Shown here in pieces: positions 40,496 to 49,186 of a stretch of DNA of 64,000 nt. The stretch lies in NCBI RefSeq assembly GCF_000204645.1, contig NC_015422.1, forward strand, positions 3,923,001 to 3,987,000, read 5' to 3'. Under the pieces are notes generated by a model that was not told the DNA's origin, made no database searches, and worked only from the letters and a program-made list of their open reading frames with translations. Positions within the stretch are counted from its first letter, which is position 1. Every line of letters starts with the position of its first letter. This DNA is from Alicycliphilus denitrificans K601. GTDB taxonomy: Bacteria; Pseudomonadota; Gammaproteobacteria; Burkholderiales; Burkholderiaceae_C. Both the position numbers and the translations under genes were made by a program.

Positions 40496-41194
40496 ATGGC
40501 CTCAGCCAGCTACCGCCAGTTCTGCCCCGTGGCCATGGCCGCGGAGGTGCTGTGCTGCCGCTGGACGTTGCTGGTGGTGCGCGAGCTGATGATGGGATCC
40601 AGCCACTTCAACGACCTGCGCCGCGGCGTGCCGCGCATGTCGTCGGCGCTGCTGGCCAAGCGCCTCAGGGAACTGGAGGCGGCTGGCATCGTGGAGCGCA
40701 CGCGGGCGGCGGGCGCGGCCGAGGGGCATGTCTACCGCCTGACGCAGGCCGGCCGGGAACTGCGCCCCATCGTCGAGGCGGTGGGCGCATGGGGCCAGCG
40801 CTGGGTGAAGACCGAGGCCACGTTGCGCCACCTGGACGCCAACCTGCTGATGTGGGACATCCGCCGCCACGTCCACCCGGAGCCGGCGCCGGCGGCGCGC
40901 ACCACGATCGAGTTTATCTTCTGCGACCGCCCGCTGTCCGAGCGCAACTACTGGCTGATCGTGGAGCCCGCGTGCGACGTGGACCTGTGCACGGTGGACC
41001 CCGGCTTCGAGGTCGACCTGTACGTGAGCACCGACCTGCGCACCCTCACCGCGCTGTGGCTGGGCCACGTGGGCTGGGCCCAGGCCAGCGGTAGCGGCGC
41101 CATCCGCTTCATGGGGACGCCGGAGCGCCAGAGCGCGTTGCGCCGCTGGCTGGGAACGAGCACGTTTGCCGCCGTGCCCCGGGCCGTCGGCTGA
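40496..41194 (+). CDS. HxlR-family winged-helix regulator with extra C-terminal domain
   Basis: 232 residues: N-terminal winged helix at about 5-100 with AAEVLCCRWTLLVVRELMMG, FNDLRRGVPRMSSALLAKRLRELEAAGIVER and YRLTQAGRELRPI. A C-terminal domain of about 120 residues, longer than in minimal HxlR proteins, starts LRHLDANLLMWDIRRHV and may bind a ligand (SCP2-like in some relatives). The ATG at 40496 follows GGAAGG at ideal spacing. A palindrome lies upstream. Its target genes are unknown. Confidence 0.85.
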   Translation: MASASYRQFCPVAMAAEVLCCRWTLLVVRELMMGSSHFNDLRRGVPRMSSALLAKRLRELEAAGIVERTRAAGAAEGHVYRLTQAGRELRPIVEAVGAWGQRWVKTEATLRHLDANLLMWDIRRHVHPEPAPAARTTIEFIFCDRPLSERNYWLIVEPACDVDLCTVDPGFEVDLYVSTDLRTLTALWLGHVGWAQASGSGAIRFMGTPERQSALRRWLGTSTFAAVPRAVG

Positions 41195-41196
41195 AA

Positions 41197-41745
41197 TCAA
41201 TAGCTGCGCCCGCCCTTGTACATGGCGTGCTGGCGCCGCGAGAGCTGCGCCACCGCCCCCACGCGCGCCATGGCCGCGCCGGCGTGGGCGTGGGTGATGG
41301 CCAGGCCCAGCGCGTCGGCCGCGTCGGTGCCCGGCAGGCCGGGCAGGGCGAGCAGGCGGCGCACCATCTCCTGCACCTGCGACTTGGCCGCGCGGCCGTG
41401 GCCGACCACGGCCTTCTTCATCTGCAGCGCCGTGTACTCGGCCACGGGCAGGTCGGCGTTCACCAGCGCCGTGAGCGCCGCGCCGCGCGCCTGGCCCAGC
41501 AGCAGGGTGGACTGGGGGTTGACGTTGACGAAGACGATCTCCACCGCCGCCGCATCGGGCCGGTAGCGCGCCGCGACCTCGGTGATGCCGTCGAACAGCA
41601 GCTTGAGCCGGCCCGGCAGGTCGCCCAGCGCCAGCCCGGTCGTGCGTATGGTGCCGCTGGCCACGTAGGCCAGCCGCTGGCCGTCCACGTCCACCACGCC
41701 AAAGCCCGTGGTCTGCAGGCCGGGGTCGATTCCCAGGATTCTCAT
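41197..41745 (-). CDS. ruvC: Crossover junction endodeoxyribonuclease RuvC
   Basis: Resolves Holliday junctions with RuvAB. 182 residues with the catalytic acidic residues in [14 protein letters not shown] (D7), AAVEIVFVN (about E70) and [13 protein letters not shown] (about D143). ruvA and ruvB are not in the window. It converges on the HxlR gene with two bases between stops. Upstream is a decayed repeat and then a disturbed stretch next to the insertion sequence. Confidence 0.96.
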   Translation of the reverse strand: MRILGIDPGLQTTGFGVVDVDGQRLAYVASGTIRTTGLALGDLPGRLKLLFDGITEVAARYRPDAAAVEIVFVNVNPQSTLLLGQARGAALTALVNADLPVAEYTALQMKKAVVGHGRAAKSQVQEMVRRLLALPGLPGTDAADALGLAITHAHAGAAMARVGAVAQLSRRQHAMYKGGRSY

Positions 41746-41751
41746 TGCTAT

Positions 41752-41803
41752 CGAAAATAGAGCTGTTGGCGCCTGTTGGGTGGGCGTTAGAGGCTGTTTC
41801 GAG
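41752..41803. repeat. Dispersed palindromic repeat, copy 10, upstream of ruvC
   Basis: AAATAGAGCTGTTGGCGCCTG followed by TTGGG and GTGGGCGTTAGAGGCTG (arms given in parts of 20 bases or fewer). The order of motifs is that of the family but the stem has several mismatches. The next 230 bases to the insertion sequence hold nothing I can assign. Confidence 0.55.
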
Positions 41804-42097
41804 TCAAGGTGCCGGCGCATGGAATGAAAGAGCGCCGGCTGTGCCGGGTATAGGGAGCACGTACCGACAAACGTGCCGATCCCGGCAGAAGGAGGTGCGT
41901 CAACTGGGCAGGCATGGAGGGGATGATACGGGCTGGTGGCCGGAGGACGAGTGGACCGCGTATCCGCAGATTCCGACCTGAGTTGCCCTCCATATCAACG
42001 TTCCAAAACCGTCTTCGGGACGCGCAGTCACGAGTGAAGTCCCCTCGAAAACCTGAACCACCCGGAAGTAGAGAATTCCCCCGGCAGGAGTCTCTAC

Positions 42098-42364
42098 GTG
42101 AAAAAATCCAGATTCAGCGAAGCCCAGATAGTGGGCATCCTCAAAGAAGTCGAGATGGGTGCCAAGGTCGGTGAGACGTGCAGAAAGCACGGCATCAGCG
42201 AGCCGACGTACTACAAGTGGAAGAGTCAGTTCTCGGGCATGACGGTCTCTCACCTGGCGCAGCTTCGCCAACTGCAGGACGAGAACGCCAAGCTCAAGCG
42301 TATGTACGCCGACCTGGCGCTGATGCACCACGCGCTCAAGGATGTCGTTGATCGAAAGCTCTGA
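42098..42364 (+). CDS. IS3-family transposase OrfA
   Basis: 88-residue helix-turn-helix protein beginning [19 protein letters not shown], with [18 protein letters not shown] and a leucine-zipper-like stretch after residue 55. OrfA binds the terminal repeats. In this family a -1 ribosomal frameshift near its end joins it to OrfB. The CGAAAGC before the stop is a plausible slip site, and the OrfB frame is open from 42352. Confidence 0.93.
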   Translation: MKKSRFSEAQIVGILKEVEMGAKVGETCRKHGISEPTYYKWKSQFSGMTVSHLAQLRQLQDENAKLKRMYADLALMHHALKDVVDRKL

Positions 42365-42381
42365 CCCCGGAGCGTCGCAAG

Positions 42382-43194
42382 ATGGTCGTTCAAACCCTCG
42401 TGGACGAGCACGGCATGAGCGAGCGACGTGCCTGCCAGGCCAGCGGCATCGCCCGCTCCACCCTGCGCTACCGAGCCGTTGCGCGCGACGACTCCGGGGT
42501 CATCGCCTTCATCCAGACGCACATGGCGCTCAACCCGCGTCACGGCTTTGGCCTGCTGTACGACAGTGCCCGTCACCAAGGCAAGCCCTGGGGCAAGACG
42601 GTGCTCTGGCGTGTGTACTGCGAACTGCGGCTGAACCTGCCACGGCGCGGCAAGAAGCGGCTGCCCGCGCGCATCAAACAGCCACTACAGGCCGCTGGCC
42701 AACCCAACCAGGGCTGGAGCTGCGACTTCATGGCCGATGCGCTGTGGTCCGGCAGGCGGTTTAGGACCTTCAACGTCATCGACGAGTTCAACCGCGAAGG
42801 CTTGCGCATCGAGGTCGACACCAGCCTGCCGGCTGCTCGCGTCATCCGGGCCTTGAACGAACTGGTGGAAGTACGCGGTGCACCGCTGTCGATTCGCTTG
42901 GACAACGGCCCGGAGTTCATCGCCCATGCTTTAGCGCAATGGGCGCAGAGCAAGGGCATTGCTCTCAATCACATCCAGCCCGGAAAGCCCACGCAGAACG
43001 CCTATGTCGAACGATTCAACAAGACCTACCGTACCGAGGTGCTCGATTGCTACGTCTTCGACAGCCTGCAGGAGGTGCGTGACATGACGGCCGACTGGCT
43101 GCACCGATACAACCACCATCGACCCCACGAAGCCCTCGGCCGAATCCCACCGGTCGAATACCGTGTCAAACTGTTCCCCAACCTCTACTTCTGA
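42382..43194 (+). CDS. IS3-family transposase OrfB (DDE integrase domain)
   Basis: 270 residues from the first ATG, with the rve integrase core. The catalytic triad is visible as D in WSCDFM, D in RLDNGPEF and E in QNAYVERFN, the last 35 residues after the second. It normally functions as the OrfAB fusion, so the frame upstream of the ATG (LTPERRK) is part of the active protein. No internal stop or frameshift is seen, so the element should be able to transpose. Confidence 0.93.
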   Translation: MVVQTLVDEHGMSERRACQASGIARSTLRYRAVARDDSGVIAFIQTHMALNPRHGFGLLYDSARHQGKPWGKTVLWRVYCELRLNLPRRGKKRLPARIKQPLQAAGQPNQGWSCDFMADALWSGRRFRTFNVIDEFNREGLRIEVDTSLPAARVIRALNELVEVRGAPLSIRLDNGPEFIAHALAQWAQSKGIALNHIQPGKPTQNAYVERFNKTYRTEVLDCYVFDSLQEVRDMTADWLHRYNHHRPHEALGRIPPVEYRVKLFPNLYF

Positions 43195-43347
43195 TTGGCT
43201 CAGAAATTCGAGGGGACTTCAAATGTGGGTTACCAACTTTCCCGCGAAAGTGGACGAACCGGCTTCCCTCTCGTAGGTTCAACCTTGAGTGATCATTCCT
43301 TCCTGAAGTCATAGGTTGTTTCTGGCCGAACCCTGCCCAACCGCCCT

Positions 43348-43686
43348 CTAGCCCTCTCGAAAGAAAGCATCGTCATGATCACCCGCGCGCGTCGCGGAAT
43401 CGATGATTTCCTTCCAGGACTTTCCGGCGGCCTTGAGGTCGTCGGCAGTGGGCCCGATCTTGTTGCCGTAGCGCTCCAGGGTCTTGGCCTCGATGCGTGC
43501 CAGAACCGGTTTGGGCGTGAGGGCGCGGTAGGTCTGCTTGAGGGTGTTTCGTTCGGCCACGGCCCAGCGGGCGACGTCCTCTTCGGTCGCGCCCGACGCA
43601 AGCCTCGACGCCGCCGCACTCGATAGCTCGGCGACGGCGGTTTCGTACATCGTGCGCAGGGATTGGGTGGGCATTGAAGGGTTCAT
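43348..43686 (-). CDS. Hypothetical protein downstream of mtgA
   Basis: 112 residues starting MNPSMPTQSLRTMYETAVAEL, helical and charged, with EEDVARWAVAERNTLKQTYR in the middle and GNKIGPTADDLKAAGKSWKEIIDSA near the end. No family recognised. The ATG lies 11 bases beyond the mtgA stop on the same strand, but a second ATG four codons later is also possible. The phrases resemble short genes near secretion or polymorphic-toxin loci, an impression only. About 125 bp of unassigned sequence separates it from the insertion sequence. Confidence 0.6.
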   Translation of the reverse strand: MNPSMPTQSLRTMYETAVAELSSAAASRLASGATEEDVARWAVAERNTLKQTYRALTPKPVLARIEAKTLERYGNKIGPTADDLKAAGKSWKEIIDSATRAGDHDDAFFREG

Positions 43687-43697
43687 CCGCCTGCCGT

Positions 43698-44414
43698 TCA
43701 AGGCAGCTCGGCATTCCCCATCCGCGCCACGATGGTGCGCGTGCGCCCGGCCAGGTATGCCGAGTTCGGCGTTTTCTCGAAGCGCTTGGGCGCGGGCAGC
43801 ATGACGGCCAGGCGGGCGGCCTCGGGGGCGGTGAGCTGGCGGGCGCTTTTCTTGAAGTAGTGCTGGGCGGCGGCCTCGGCGCCGAAGATGCCCGTGCCCC
43901 ATTCCACGCTGTTGAGGTAGATCTCCAGGATGCGCCGTTTGCTCAGCAGCTGCTCCAGCAGCAGCGTGAGCACGAATTCCTGCCCCTTGCGCACGTAGTT
44001 GCGCTCGCCCGACAGCAGCAGGTTCTTGGCCAGCTGCTGGGTGATGGTGGAGCCGCCGCGGATGCGCGGCGCGCGCGTGGCGGGCGCCTTGGCGGCCAGG
44101 GCCTCGGCGCGCGCGTTGCGCTCCCAGGCACGCTCGATGGCGTCCCAGTCCACGCCGTCGTGGTTGACGAAGTTGTCGTCCTCCGACGTGACCACGGCGC
44201 GCTTGAGGTGGTCGGAGATCTGGGCGTAGGGCAGCCACTGCTGGCGCCAGCGCAGGCCGCCGTCCTGGCGCAGCTGCGCCCAGGCCTCGGAGCGCTGGAA
44301 GCTGGTCGATTCCGGGGCCAGCACGGCCATGGCCGCGATGCGCGCCACGAAGAACAGCTGCAGCGCCAGCAGGGCCAGCAGCACCAGGGCGATCCAGCGC
44401 AGCAGGGCTCGCAT
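43698..44414 (-). CDS. mtgA: Monofunctional biosynthetic peptidoglycan transglycosylase
   Basis: Polymerises lipid II into glycan strands at the inner membrane. 238 residues: a membrane anchor at about 5-25, then the GT51 domain with the catalytic glutamate in VVTSEDDNFVNHDGVDW (E78) and RGGSTITQQLAKNLLL. It lies 13 bp after aroE in an operon running RNase II-type gene, tonB, aroE, mtgA. Confidence 0.95.
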   Translation of the reverse strand: MRALLRWIALVLLALLALQLFFVARIAAMAVLAPESTSFQRSEAWAQLRQDGGLRWRQQWLPYAQISDHLKRAVVTSEDDNFVNHDGVDWDAIERAWERNARAEALAAKAPATRAPRIRGGSTITQQLAKNLLLSGERNYVRKGQEFVLTLLLEQLLSKRRILEIYLNSVEWGTGIFGAEAAAQHYFKKSARQLTAPEAARLAVMLPAPKRFEKTPNSAYLAGRTRTIVARMGNAELP

Positions 44415-44427
44415 GGATGGAGAGGGT

Positions 44428-45276
44428 TCAGGCGCCCGCGGCGATGGCCGCGCGCAGCTCGGCCAGCACCTGGGCGGAGGGCGGGCGCAGGCCGCGCCAG
44501 ATCAGGAAGGCCTCGGCCGCCTGTTCCACCAGCATGCCCAGGCCGTCGCGCGGCTGGGCGCCGTGCTGCGCGGCCCAGTCCAGGAAGCCTTGCGCGGCGG
44601 GGCCGTACATCATGTCGTAGGCCAGGCTGCCGGGGCGCAGCACGCTGGCGGGCACGGGGGCTGCGGCGCCTTCCAGGCTGCTGGCGGTGGCGTTGATGAT
44701 GATGTCGAAATCGGCCGCTGGCGCTTGCATGTCAAGCGCCAGCAGCTCTGTTTTTTGTAGTGATGCGAGCGCCGCGTGGCTGGCCACCAGGGCCTGGGCG
44801 CGCGCGGCCGTGCGGTTCACCACGGCGATGCGGCGGGGCTGGCGCCGCAGCAGCGGCCCGAGCACGCCCGCGGCCGCGCCGCCCGCGCCCACCAGCAGCA
44901 CGTCGCGCCCGGCCAGCGGCACGCCGGCGCCTTGCTCGATGTCGGCCACCAGGCCCAGGCCGTCGGTGTTGTCGGCGTGGATGGCGCCGTCCCGCAAGCT
45001 GAGGGTGTTGGCCGCGCCGGCCAGCTGCACGCGTTCGCTGCGGTGGGTGGCCAGCTGCGCGGCTTCGAGCTTGAAGGGCACGGTGATGTTGCAGCCGCGC
45101 CCGCCCTCGGCGGCGAAGTCGCGCAGCGCCCGGGCGAAGCCGTCGATGGGCACGAGGCGGCGTTCGTAGCGCAGGTGCTGGCCCGTGAGCGCGGCGAAGC
45201 GCGCGTGTATCCAGGGGGAGCGGCTGTGGGCGATGGGGTTTCCCATCACGCAATAGAGGTCGGGGGTGGTCGTCAT
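44428..45276 (-). CDS. aroE: Shikimate dehydrogenase
   Basis: NADPH-dependent reduction of 3-dehydroshikimate to shikimate. 282 residues with GNPIAHSRSPWIH at 12-24, NITVPFK at 63-69, ADNTDG near 101, the NADP loop VGAGGAAAGVLG near 129 and VNRTAARA near 153. Residues 173-191 (LQKTELLALDMQAPAADFD) are encoded by an in-frame repeat copy within the variable loop before the DIIINAT motif. All catalytic residues appear intact, so the insertion is tolerated. Confidence 0.95.
   Translation of the reverse strand: MTTTPDLYCVMGNPIAHSRSPWIHARFAALTGQHLRYERRLVPIDGFARALRDFAAEGGRGCNITVPFKLEAAQLATHRSERVQLAGAANTLSLRDGAIHADNTDGLGLVADIEQGAGVPLAGRDVLLVGAGGAAAGVLGPLLRRQPRRIAVVNRTAARAQALVASHAALASLQKTELLALDMQAPAADFDIIINATASSLEGAAAPVPASVLRPGSLAYDMMYGPAAQGFLDWAAQHGAQPRDGLGMLVEQAAEAFLIWRGLRPPSAQVLAELRAAIAAGA
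44712..44766. repeat. Dispersed palindromic repeat, copy 11, inside aroE
   Basis: GCTGGCGCTTG (44717-44727) pairs exactly with CAAGCGCCAGC (44733-44743) around a 5-base loop and continues into AGCTCTGTTTTTTGTAG. The arms, loop length and T-rich flank are those of the intergenic copies, yet the segment lies in the middle of aroE and is read through in frame. Confidence 0.85.
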
Positions 45277-45282
45277 GAATGG

Positions 45283-46143
45283 TCAGCGGACGGCGGTTTC
45301 CAGGATCTGCTCGCGCGTGAACTTGAAGCGCGAGACGACGGCGATCTGGTCGGCCTTGGCGCGCATGGCCGGGCCGAAGTGGCCGAACGGCCCGGCCGCG
45401 CGCGCGATGGCCTCGGCGCGGCGGTCCAGCTGGCGGTTGCCCGAGCCCTGCACGACCTCGGTTTCGAGCACGCGGCCGTCGTGGTTCACGGTCACGATCA
45501 TGATCAGCTCGCCATAGAGTTTCTTGCCGCCCTGCTCGGGGAAGTTCTGCGTGCCCTTGTCCTCCACCTTGCGGCGCAACTGGTCGTAGTACACGGCGTA
45601 CACCTCCTCGCGCGTGGCGGGGCTGATGTAGCGCTTGCGCGGGCGGGCGTTCTCTTCGTTGATGCGCTTTTCGATCTCGGCCAGCAGCTTCACGAGCTGG
45701 CGGCGCTTTTCCTCCTGGGCCTGGTTTTCAGCGTGTTCGCTCGCCTTGCGCGGGTCGGGCTTGGGCAGGATGGCCAGCTGCTGGCGCACCTGGGCCAGTA
45801 GCTGGGTCTGCTGCTCCAGCATCTGGTCCATCCTGCGCTGCGCTTCCTCCAGGTCGTCGCCAATGGAGGTCAGGGCCGAATAGGGCAGGGGGCTGGTGGC
45901 GCGCCCCTTGGCGGCGTCGCCCCCGCCGGCGAGCGAGGCCTGGGCGATGGCCTGGGCCTTGTCCGGGCGTTCGCCGGACTTGGCGTTGACCAGGATGACC
46001 TCCAGCGGCGTGTCCTGGAACACGCGGTCGAAGCGCTCCGGGTCGACGAAGCGCACCGTGAGCAGCAGCGCGTGGATGGCGATGGACAGGCCCAGCGCGA
46101 TCTGCAGGGTGCTCAGGCGGCGGAGCGTGGAGGCGATGTTCAC
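45283..46143 (-). CDS. TonB-family energy transducer
   Basis: 286 residues: one N-terminal membrane anchor (LSIAIHALLLTVRFV at about 19-33), a long helical charged middle with EEAQRRMDQMLEQQTQLLAQVRQQ, and a C-terminal TonB domain with GELIMIVTVNHDGRVLETEVVQGSGN. The linker is coiled-coil rich rather than Pro-rich, so it may not be the main siderophore TonB. exbB/exbD are absent. It lies between the nuclease gene (9 bp) and aroE (6 bp). Confidence 0.88.
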   Translation of the reverse strand: MNIASTLRRLSTLQIALGLSIAIHALLLTVRFVDPERFDRVFQDTPLEVILVNAKSGERPDKAQAIAQASLAGGGDAAKGRATSPLPYSALTSIGDDLEEAQRRMDQMLEQQTQLLAQVRQQLAILPKPDPRKASEHAENQAQEEKRRQLVKLLAEIEKRINEENARPRKRYISPATREEVYAVYYDQLRRKVEDKGTQNFPEQGGKKLYGELIMIVTVNHDGRVLETEVVQGSGNRQLDRRAEAIARAAGPFGHFGPAMRAKADQIAVVSRFKFTREQILETAVR

Positions 46144-46152
46144 GGCGCAGGA

Positions 46153-48231
46153 TTATCCCGGCTGGCCGGCGCCGGCCTCGGTACCCGTCCCATCGGTTTC
46201 GTCGATGTCCACCGCGATGGCGATAGGCCCTGCCACGGCTTCTTCCTCGTCCTCGTCCACGGGGCCGTCGTCGCTCTGGTCGGCCGGGTCGTCCAGGCGC
46301 GCGAGCAGCGTGCCGTTCACGTCCAGCGTGATCTCGTCGATGGCGCCCAGCTTCACGCGCACGCGCGCGCCGCGCGGCAGGCCCTGGGCGCCCAGCACGG
46401 GCAGCACCAGGGGCAGGGTGTCGGCGCGCACGAGGAAGTCGCCGTTCATGCCGTCCTTGATGACCGTGGCGTCCAGCTCGGCGACCTGGTTCTGCTGCAG
46501 GTACTTGAGCGTCCAGAAGCGCTCCATGCCCGCCTGGTAGCCGTTGTAGGCGCCGTAGGTGGCGTCGAAGCTGCTAATGATGGAGAACAGCTCGGCGTCC
46601 TTCGGTTTGAAGGGCGCGGCCAGCGCGGCCGTCTTGCCGTGGCGCGCGCAGGCGATGATCTGCCACTGGTTCACCAGGTCCACGTAGCGGCGCAGCGGCG
46701 ACGTGGCCCAGGCGTAGCTCTTCACGCCGATGCCCGCGTGCGGCAGGGCCTTGGTGCCCATGCGCACCTTGATGCCGGGCGCCAGGCTGGCCTGGCTGCG
46801 GTAGATGCCGGGCACGCCGTGCTCGGCCAGCATCTGGCCCCAGGTGCTGTTGGCGACGATGGCGGCCTCGGCCACGATCAGGTCCAGCGGCGCGCCGCGC
46901 TGGCGCGTGGTGATGCGCACCGTCTCGCTGCCCGTCGGCTCGGCCTTGCCGTTGCCCTCCAGGCGGAAGTTGTAGTCCGGGCGGTTGAAGGTCTCGGGCT
47001 TGCCGCGCACCTGCTCGCGCCCGGCCTTCAGCTGCTTTGCCAAGCGGTGCAGGAATGATAGCTGCTCGCGCAGGTCCAGCAAGGGCTGGGGCGTGTTTTC
47101 GTGCTGAACGGAGGCGTCCTGCAGCCAGGCCTCGGTGACGATGTGGTCGAGCTGGTCGTGGCGCAGGTTCACCGTCACGGGTACGCGCTCCAGGCGCGTC
47201 TCGGTGCCGGTGATGGCGAGCGTCGCCTCGTCGATGGTCACGTAGAGCGACACGGCCGGGTTGGCGCGGCCCGCGTCCAGCGTGTAGATCTGCACCACCT
47301 CGTCGGGCAGCATGGTGATCTTGTAGCCGGGCATGTAGACGGTGGACAGGCGCTGGCGGCCCACCTTGTCCAGGTCGCCCCCGGGCTGGATCGCCAGGCC
47401 GGGCGCGGCGATGTGGATGCCCAGCGTGACGGTGCCCGTGCCCAGGCCCTGCACGGAGAGGGCGTCGTCGATCTCGGTGGTGGCCGAATCGTCGATGGAG
47501 TAGGCCTGCACCGGCGCGAGCGGCAGATCCTGCGGCGGCTGCGGCGCGGCCAGCGGGGGAAAGCCCGTGCCCTTGGGGAAGTTCTCGAACAGGAAGCGCT
47601 TCCAGTGGAACTGGTAGGGCGAATCGATGGCGCCCGCCGCCTGCAGCAGCGCCAGCGGCGCCTGGTGCGCCGTGCGGCTGGCCTCGACCACGGCCTTGTA
47701 CTCGGGCGCGTTCTTGTCGGGGCGAAACAGTATCTTGTAGAGCTGCTCGCGGATGGGCTGCGGGCAGCGGCCGGCCGCCAGCTCGCCCGCCCAGGCCTCG
47801 ATCTGCGCCTGGACCTGCTTCTTCTTCTCGATGGCGGCCAGGGCCTGCTGCAGGATCTCGGCCGGCGCCTTCCTGAAGCGCCCCTTGCCCGCGCGGCGGA
47901 AGTAGTGCGGCGCCTCGTACAGCGCCAGCAGCATGCCGGCCTGCTCGGCCACGGGGGCGCTCGCGGAGAAGTACTCGCGCGCCAGGTCGGCGAAGCCGAA
48001 CTCGTCCTCGGGCGCGAACTCCCAGGCCAGCGGCAGCTCGATGGAGGCGGCGGTCTCGCGCGCCTGCGCCAGCAGCTCGGCCGGGGCGGGCTTGTCGAAC
48101 TTCAACAGTATGTTGGCGGCCTTGACCTTGACGCGTTTACCCGAGTCGAGCTCGATCTGCGCCGAGCTTTCGGCCTCGGAAAGGATGCGGCCGGCAAGGA
48201 ACTTGCCGGCGTCGTCGAACAGTGCATGCAT
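46153..48231 (-). CDS. RNase II/RNase R-family exoribonuclease
   Basis: 692-residue 3'-5' exoribonuclease. The RNB domain starts near residue 245 with SIDDSATTEIDDALSV, where the aspartates bind magnesium, and continues to ATSPLRRYVDLVNQWQ near 525. An S1-like domain follows, then a short acidic tail. Length and the lack of a long basic C-terminus fit the RNase II side better than RNase R. It is the first gene of the operon with tonB, aroE and mtgA. Confidence 0.9.
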   Translation of the reverse strand: MHALFDDAGKFLAGRILSEAESSAQIELDSGKRVKVKAANILLKFDKPAPAELLAQARETAASIELPLAWEFAPEDEFGFADLAREYFSASAPVAEQAGMLLALYEAPHYFRRAGKGRFRKAPAEILQQALAAIEKKKQVQAQIEAWAGELAAGRCPQPIREQLYKILFRPDKNAPEYKAVVEASRTAHQAPLALLQAAGAIDSPYQFHWKRFLFENFPKGTGFPPLAAPQPPQDLPLAPVQAYSIDDSATTEIDDALSVQGLGTGTVTLGIHIAAPGLAIQPGGDLDKVGRQRLSTVYMPGYKITMLPDEVVQIYTLDAGRANPAVSLYVTIDEATLAITGTETRLERVPVTVNLRHDQLDHIVTEAWLQDASVQHENTPQPLLDLREQLSFLHRLAKQLKAGREQVRGKPETFNRPDYNFRLEGNGKAEPTGSETVRITTRQRGAPLDLIVAEAAIVANSTWGQMLAEHGVPGIYRSQASLAPGIKVRMGTKALPHAGIGVKSYAWATSPLRRYVDLVNQWQIIACARHGKTAALAAPFKPKDAELFSIISSFDATYGAYNGYQAGMERFWTLKYLQQNQVAELDATVIKDGMNGDFLVRADTLPLVLPVLGAQGLPRGARVRVKLGAIDEITLDVNGTLLARLDDPADQSDDGPVDEDEEEAVAGPIAIAVDIDETDGTGTEAGAGQPG

Positions 48232-48286
48232 AGGGGCGCGATTTTCCCATGGCGGCGCCCCGGCGACCCTGTGCGCGGCAGGTGTT

Positions 48287-48314
48287 TGTCACGCGGGGCC
48301 GGCGGCGTGCGTCC
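48287..48314 (+). promoter_or_regulatory. Candidate ECF-type promoter of the sigma-factor operon
   Basis: TGTCACG (48287-48293) and CGTCC (48310-48314) with a 16-base spacer. This matches the TGTCAC/CGTC pattern known for several ECF sigma groups and lies 40 bases before the sigma gene, so autoregulation is likely. Only one instance is seen, so confidence is limited. Confidence 0.5.
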
Positions 48315-48354
48315 AATGGGCAGAAGGTCTCATCACGGAAAGCGAGGGCGGACC

Positions 48355-49098
48355 ATGCACACACCCGAGGACTTGTGGCAGGCGGCGGCGCACGGCGCCG
48401 CCCCCGTGGACGCGCCCGCCGCGGGCCGCGCCGAGGACGCGGCCCTGGTGGCGCGCGCCCTGGGCGGCGAGGCGCGGGCCTTCGAGGCCATCATGCGCCG
48501 CCACAACCGGCTGCTGTTCCGCGCCGCGCGCGGCGTGGTGCACGACGACGCCGAGGCGCAGGACGTGGTGCAGGAGACCTACCTGCGCGCCTTCACGCGG
48601 CTGCGGGACTTCCGCGGCGAGGCGGCGCTGGGCACCTGGCTGGCGCGCATCTGCGTGCGCGCCGCGCAGGATGTGCTGCGCCGGCGCACGCGCAGCGTGG
48701 CCATAGATGCCACGCAGGCGCCCGACCAGGAGCCGCAGCCGGAGCACGCCATGCCCTACTTCGCCCCTTCCGACGATTCGCCCGACCAGGCGCTGGCGCG
48801 CGCCCAGCTGCGCGCGCTGCTGGAGTCGGCCGTGCAGAGCCTGCCGCCGCCGTACCGCAGCGTGTTCATCCTGCGCGCGGTGCAGGAGATGAGCGTGCAG
48901 GAGACGGCCTTCTGCCTGGACATCAGCGAAGAGCTGGTGCGCACCCGCTACCTGCGCTCGCGCGCCATGCTGCGCGACGCGCTGGGCGCGCGCATCGAGG
49001 CCTGCGCCGAAAGCGCCTTCCCGTTCGCCGGCGCGCGCTGCGACCAGGTCGTGCACCAGGTGCTGGCCGAGCTGCGGCGGCGCGGGCTGCTGGCCTGA
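48355..49098 (+). CDS. ECF-family RNA polymerase sigma factor
   Basis: 247 residues with region 2 at about 35-105 (FEAIMRRHNRLLFRAARGVVHDDAEAQDVVQETYLRAF, shown by its ends) and region 4 at about 160-210 (LPPPYRSVFILRAVQEMSVQETAFCLDISEELVRTR). The ATG at 48355 follows GAGGGCGG. The C-terminal tail FPFAGARCDQVVHQVLAEL is a family mark rather than an anti-sigma contact I can name. No anti-sigma gene follows. The next two genes, a ferritin-like protein and a cytochrome c, are probably co-transcribed. Confidence 0.92.
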   Translation: MHTPEDLWQAAAHGAAPVDAPAAGRAEDAALVARALGGEARAFEAIMRRHNRLLFRAARGVVHDDAEAQDVVQETYLRAFTRLRDFRGEAALGTWLARICVRAAQDVLRRRTRSVAIDATQAPDQEPQPEHAMPYFAPSDDSPDQALARAQLRALLESAVQSLPPPYRSVFILRAVQEMSVQETAFCLDISEELVRTRYLRSRAMLRDALGARIEACAESAFPFAGARCDQVVHQVLAELRRRGLLA

Positions 49099-49186
49099 GC
49101 GGCCCGCGCGGCGCGCCGCCTGCCCGTATCCCGTTGCCCCGCGCCCGCCCGGCGCGGTCCCTGTCCCCACCCCCCAGGAGAAGACC

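Larger units (their letters stand above)
42035..43221 (+). mobile_element. IS3-family insertion sequence (IS407-like group)
   Basis: 1187 bp with imperfect terminal repeats of about 40 bases, both beginning TGAAGTCCCCTCGAA and sharing CTGA-CCA and GAAGTAGAG further in. It carries two overlapping frames, orfA and orfB, in the normal arrangement. No 3- or 4-base target duplication is evident: CGAG lies to the left and AATG to the right. The element appears intact, so the missing duplication suggests that flanks were rearranged after insertion. Confidence 0.92.

Noticed and set aside
41804..42034. Small frame left of the insertion sequence ([16 protein letters not shown] region)
   Set aside because: It starts inside the ruvC upstream region, has no ribosome site and no recognisable family. 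It is probably debris.
42342..42764. Separate gene overlapping OrfA and OrfB
   Set aside because: It is a third frame in the insertion sequence. The OrfB frame has the DDE residues and this one has none.
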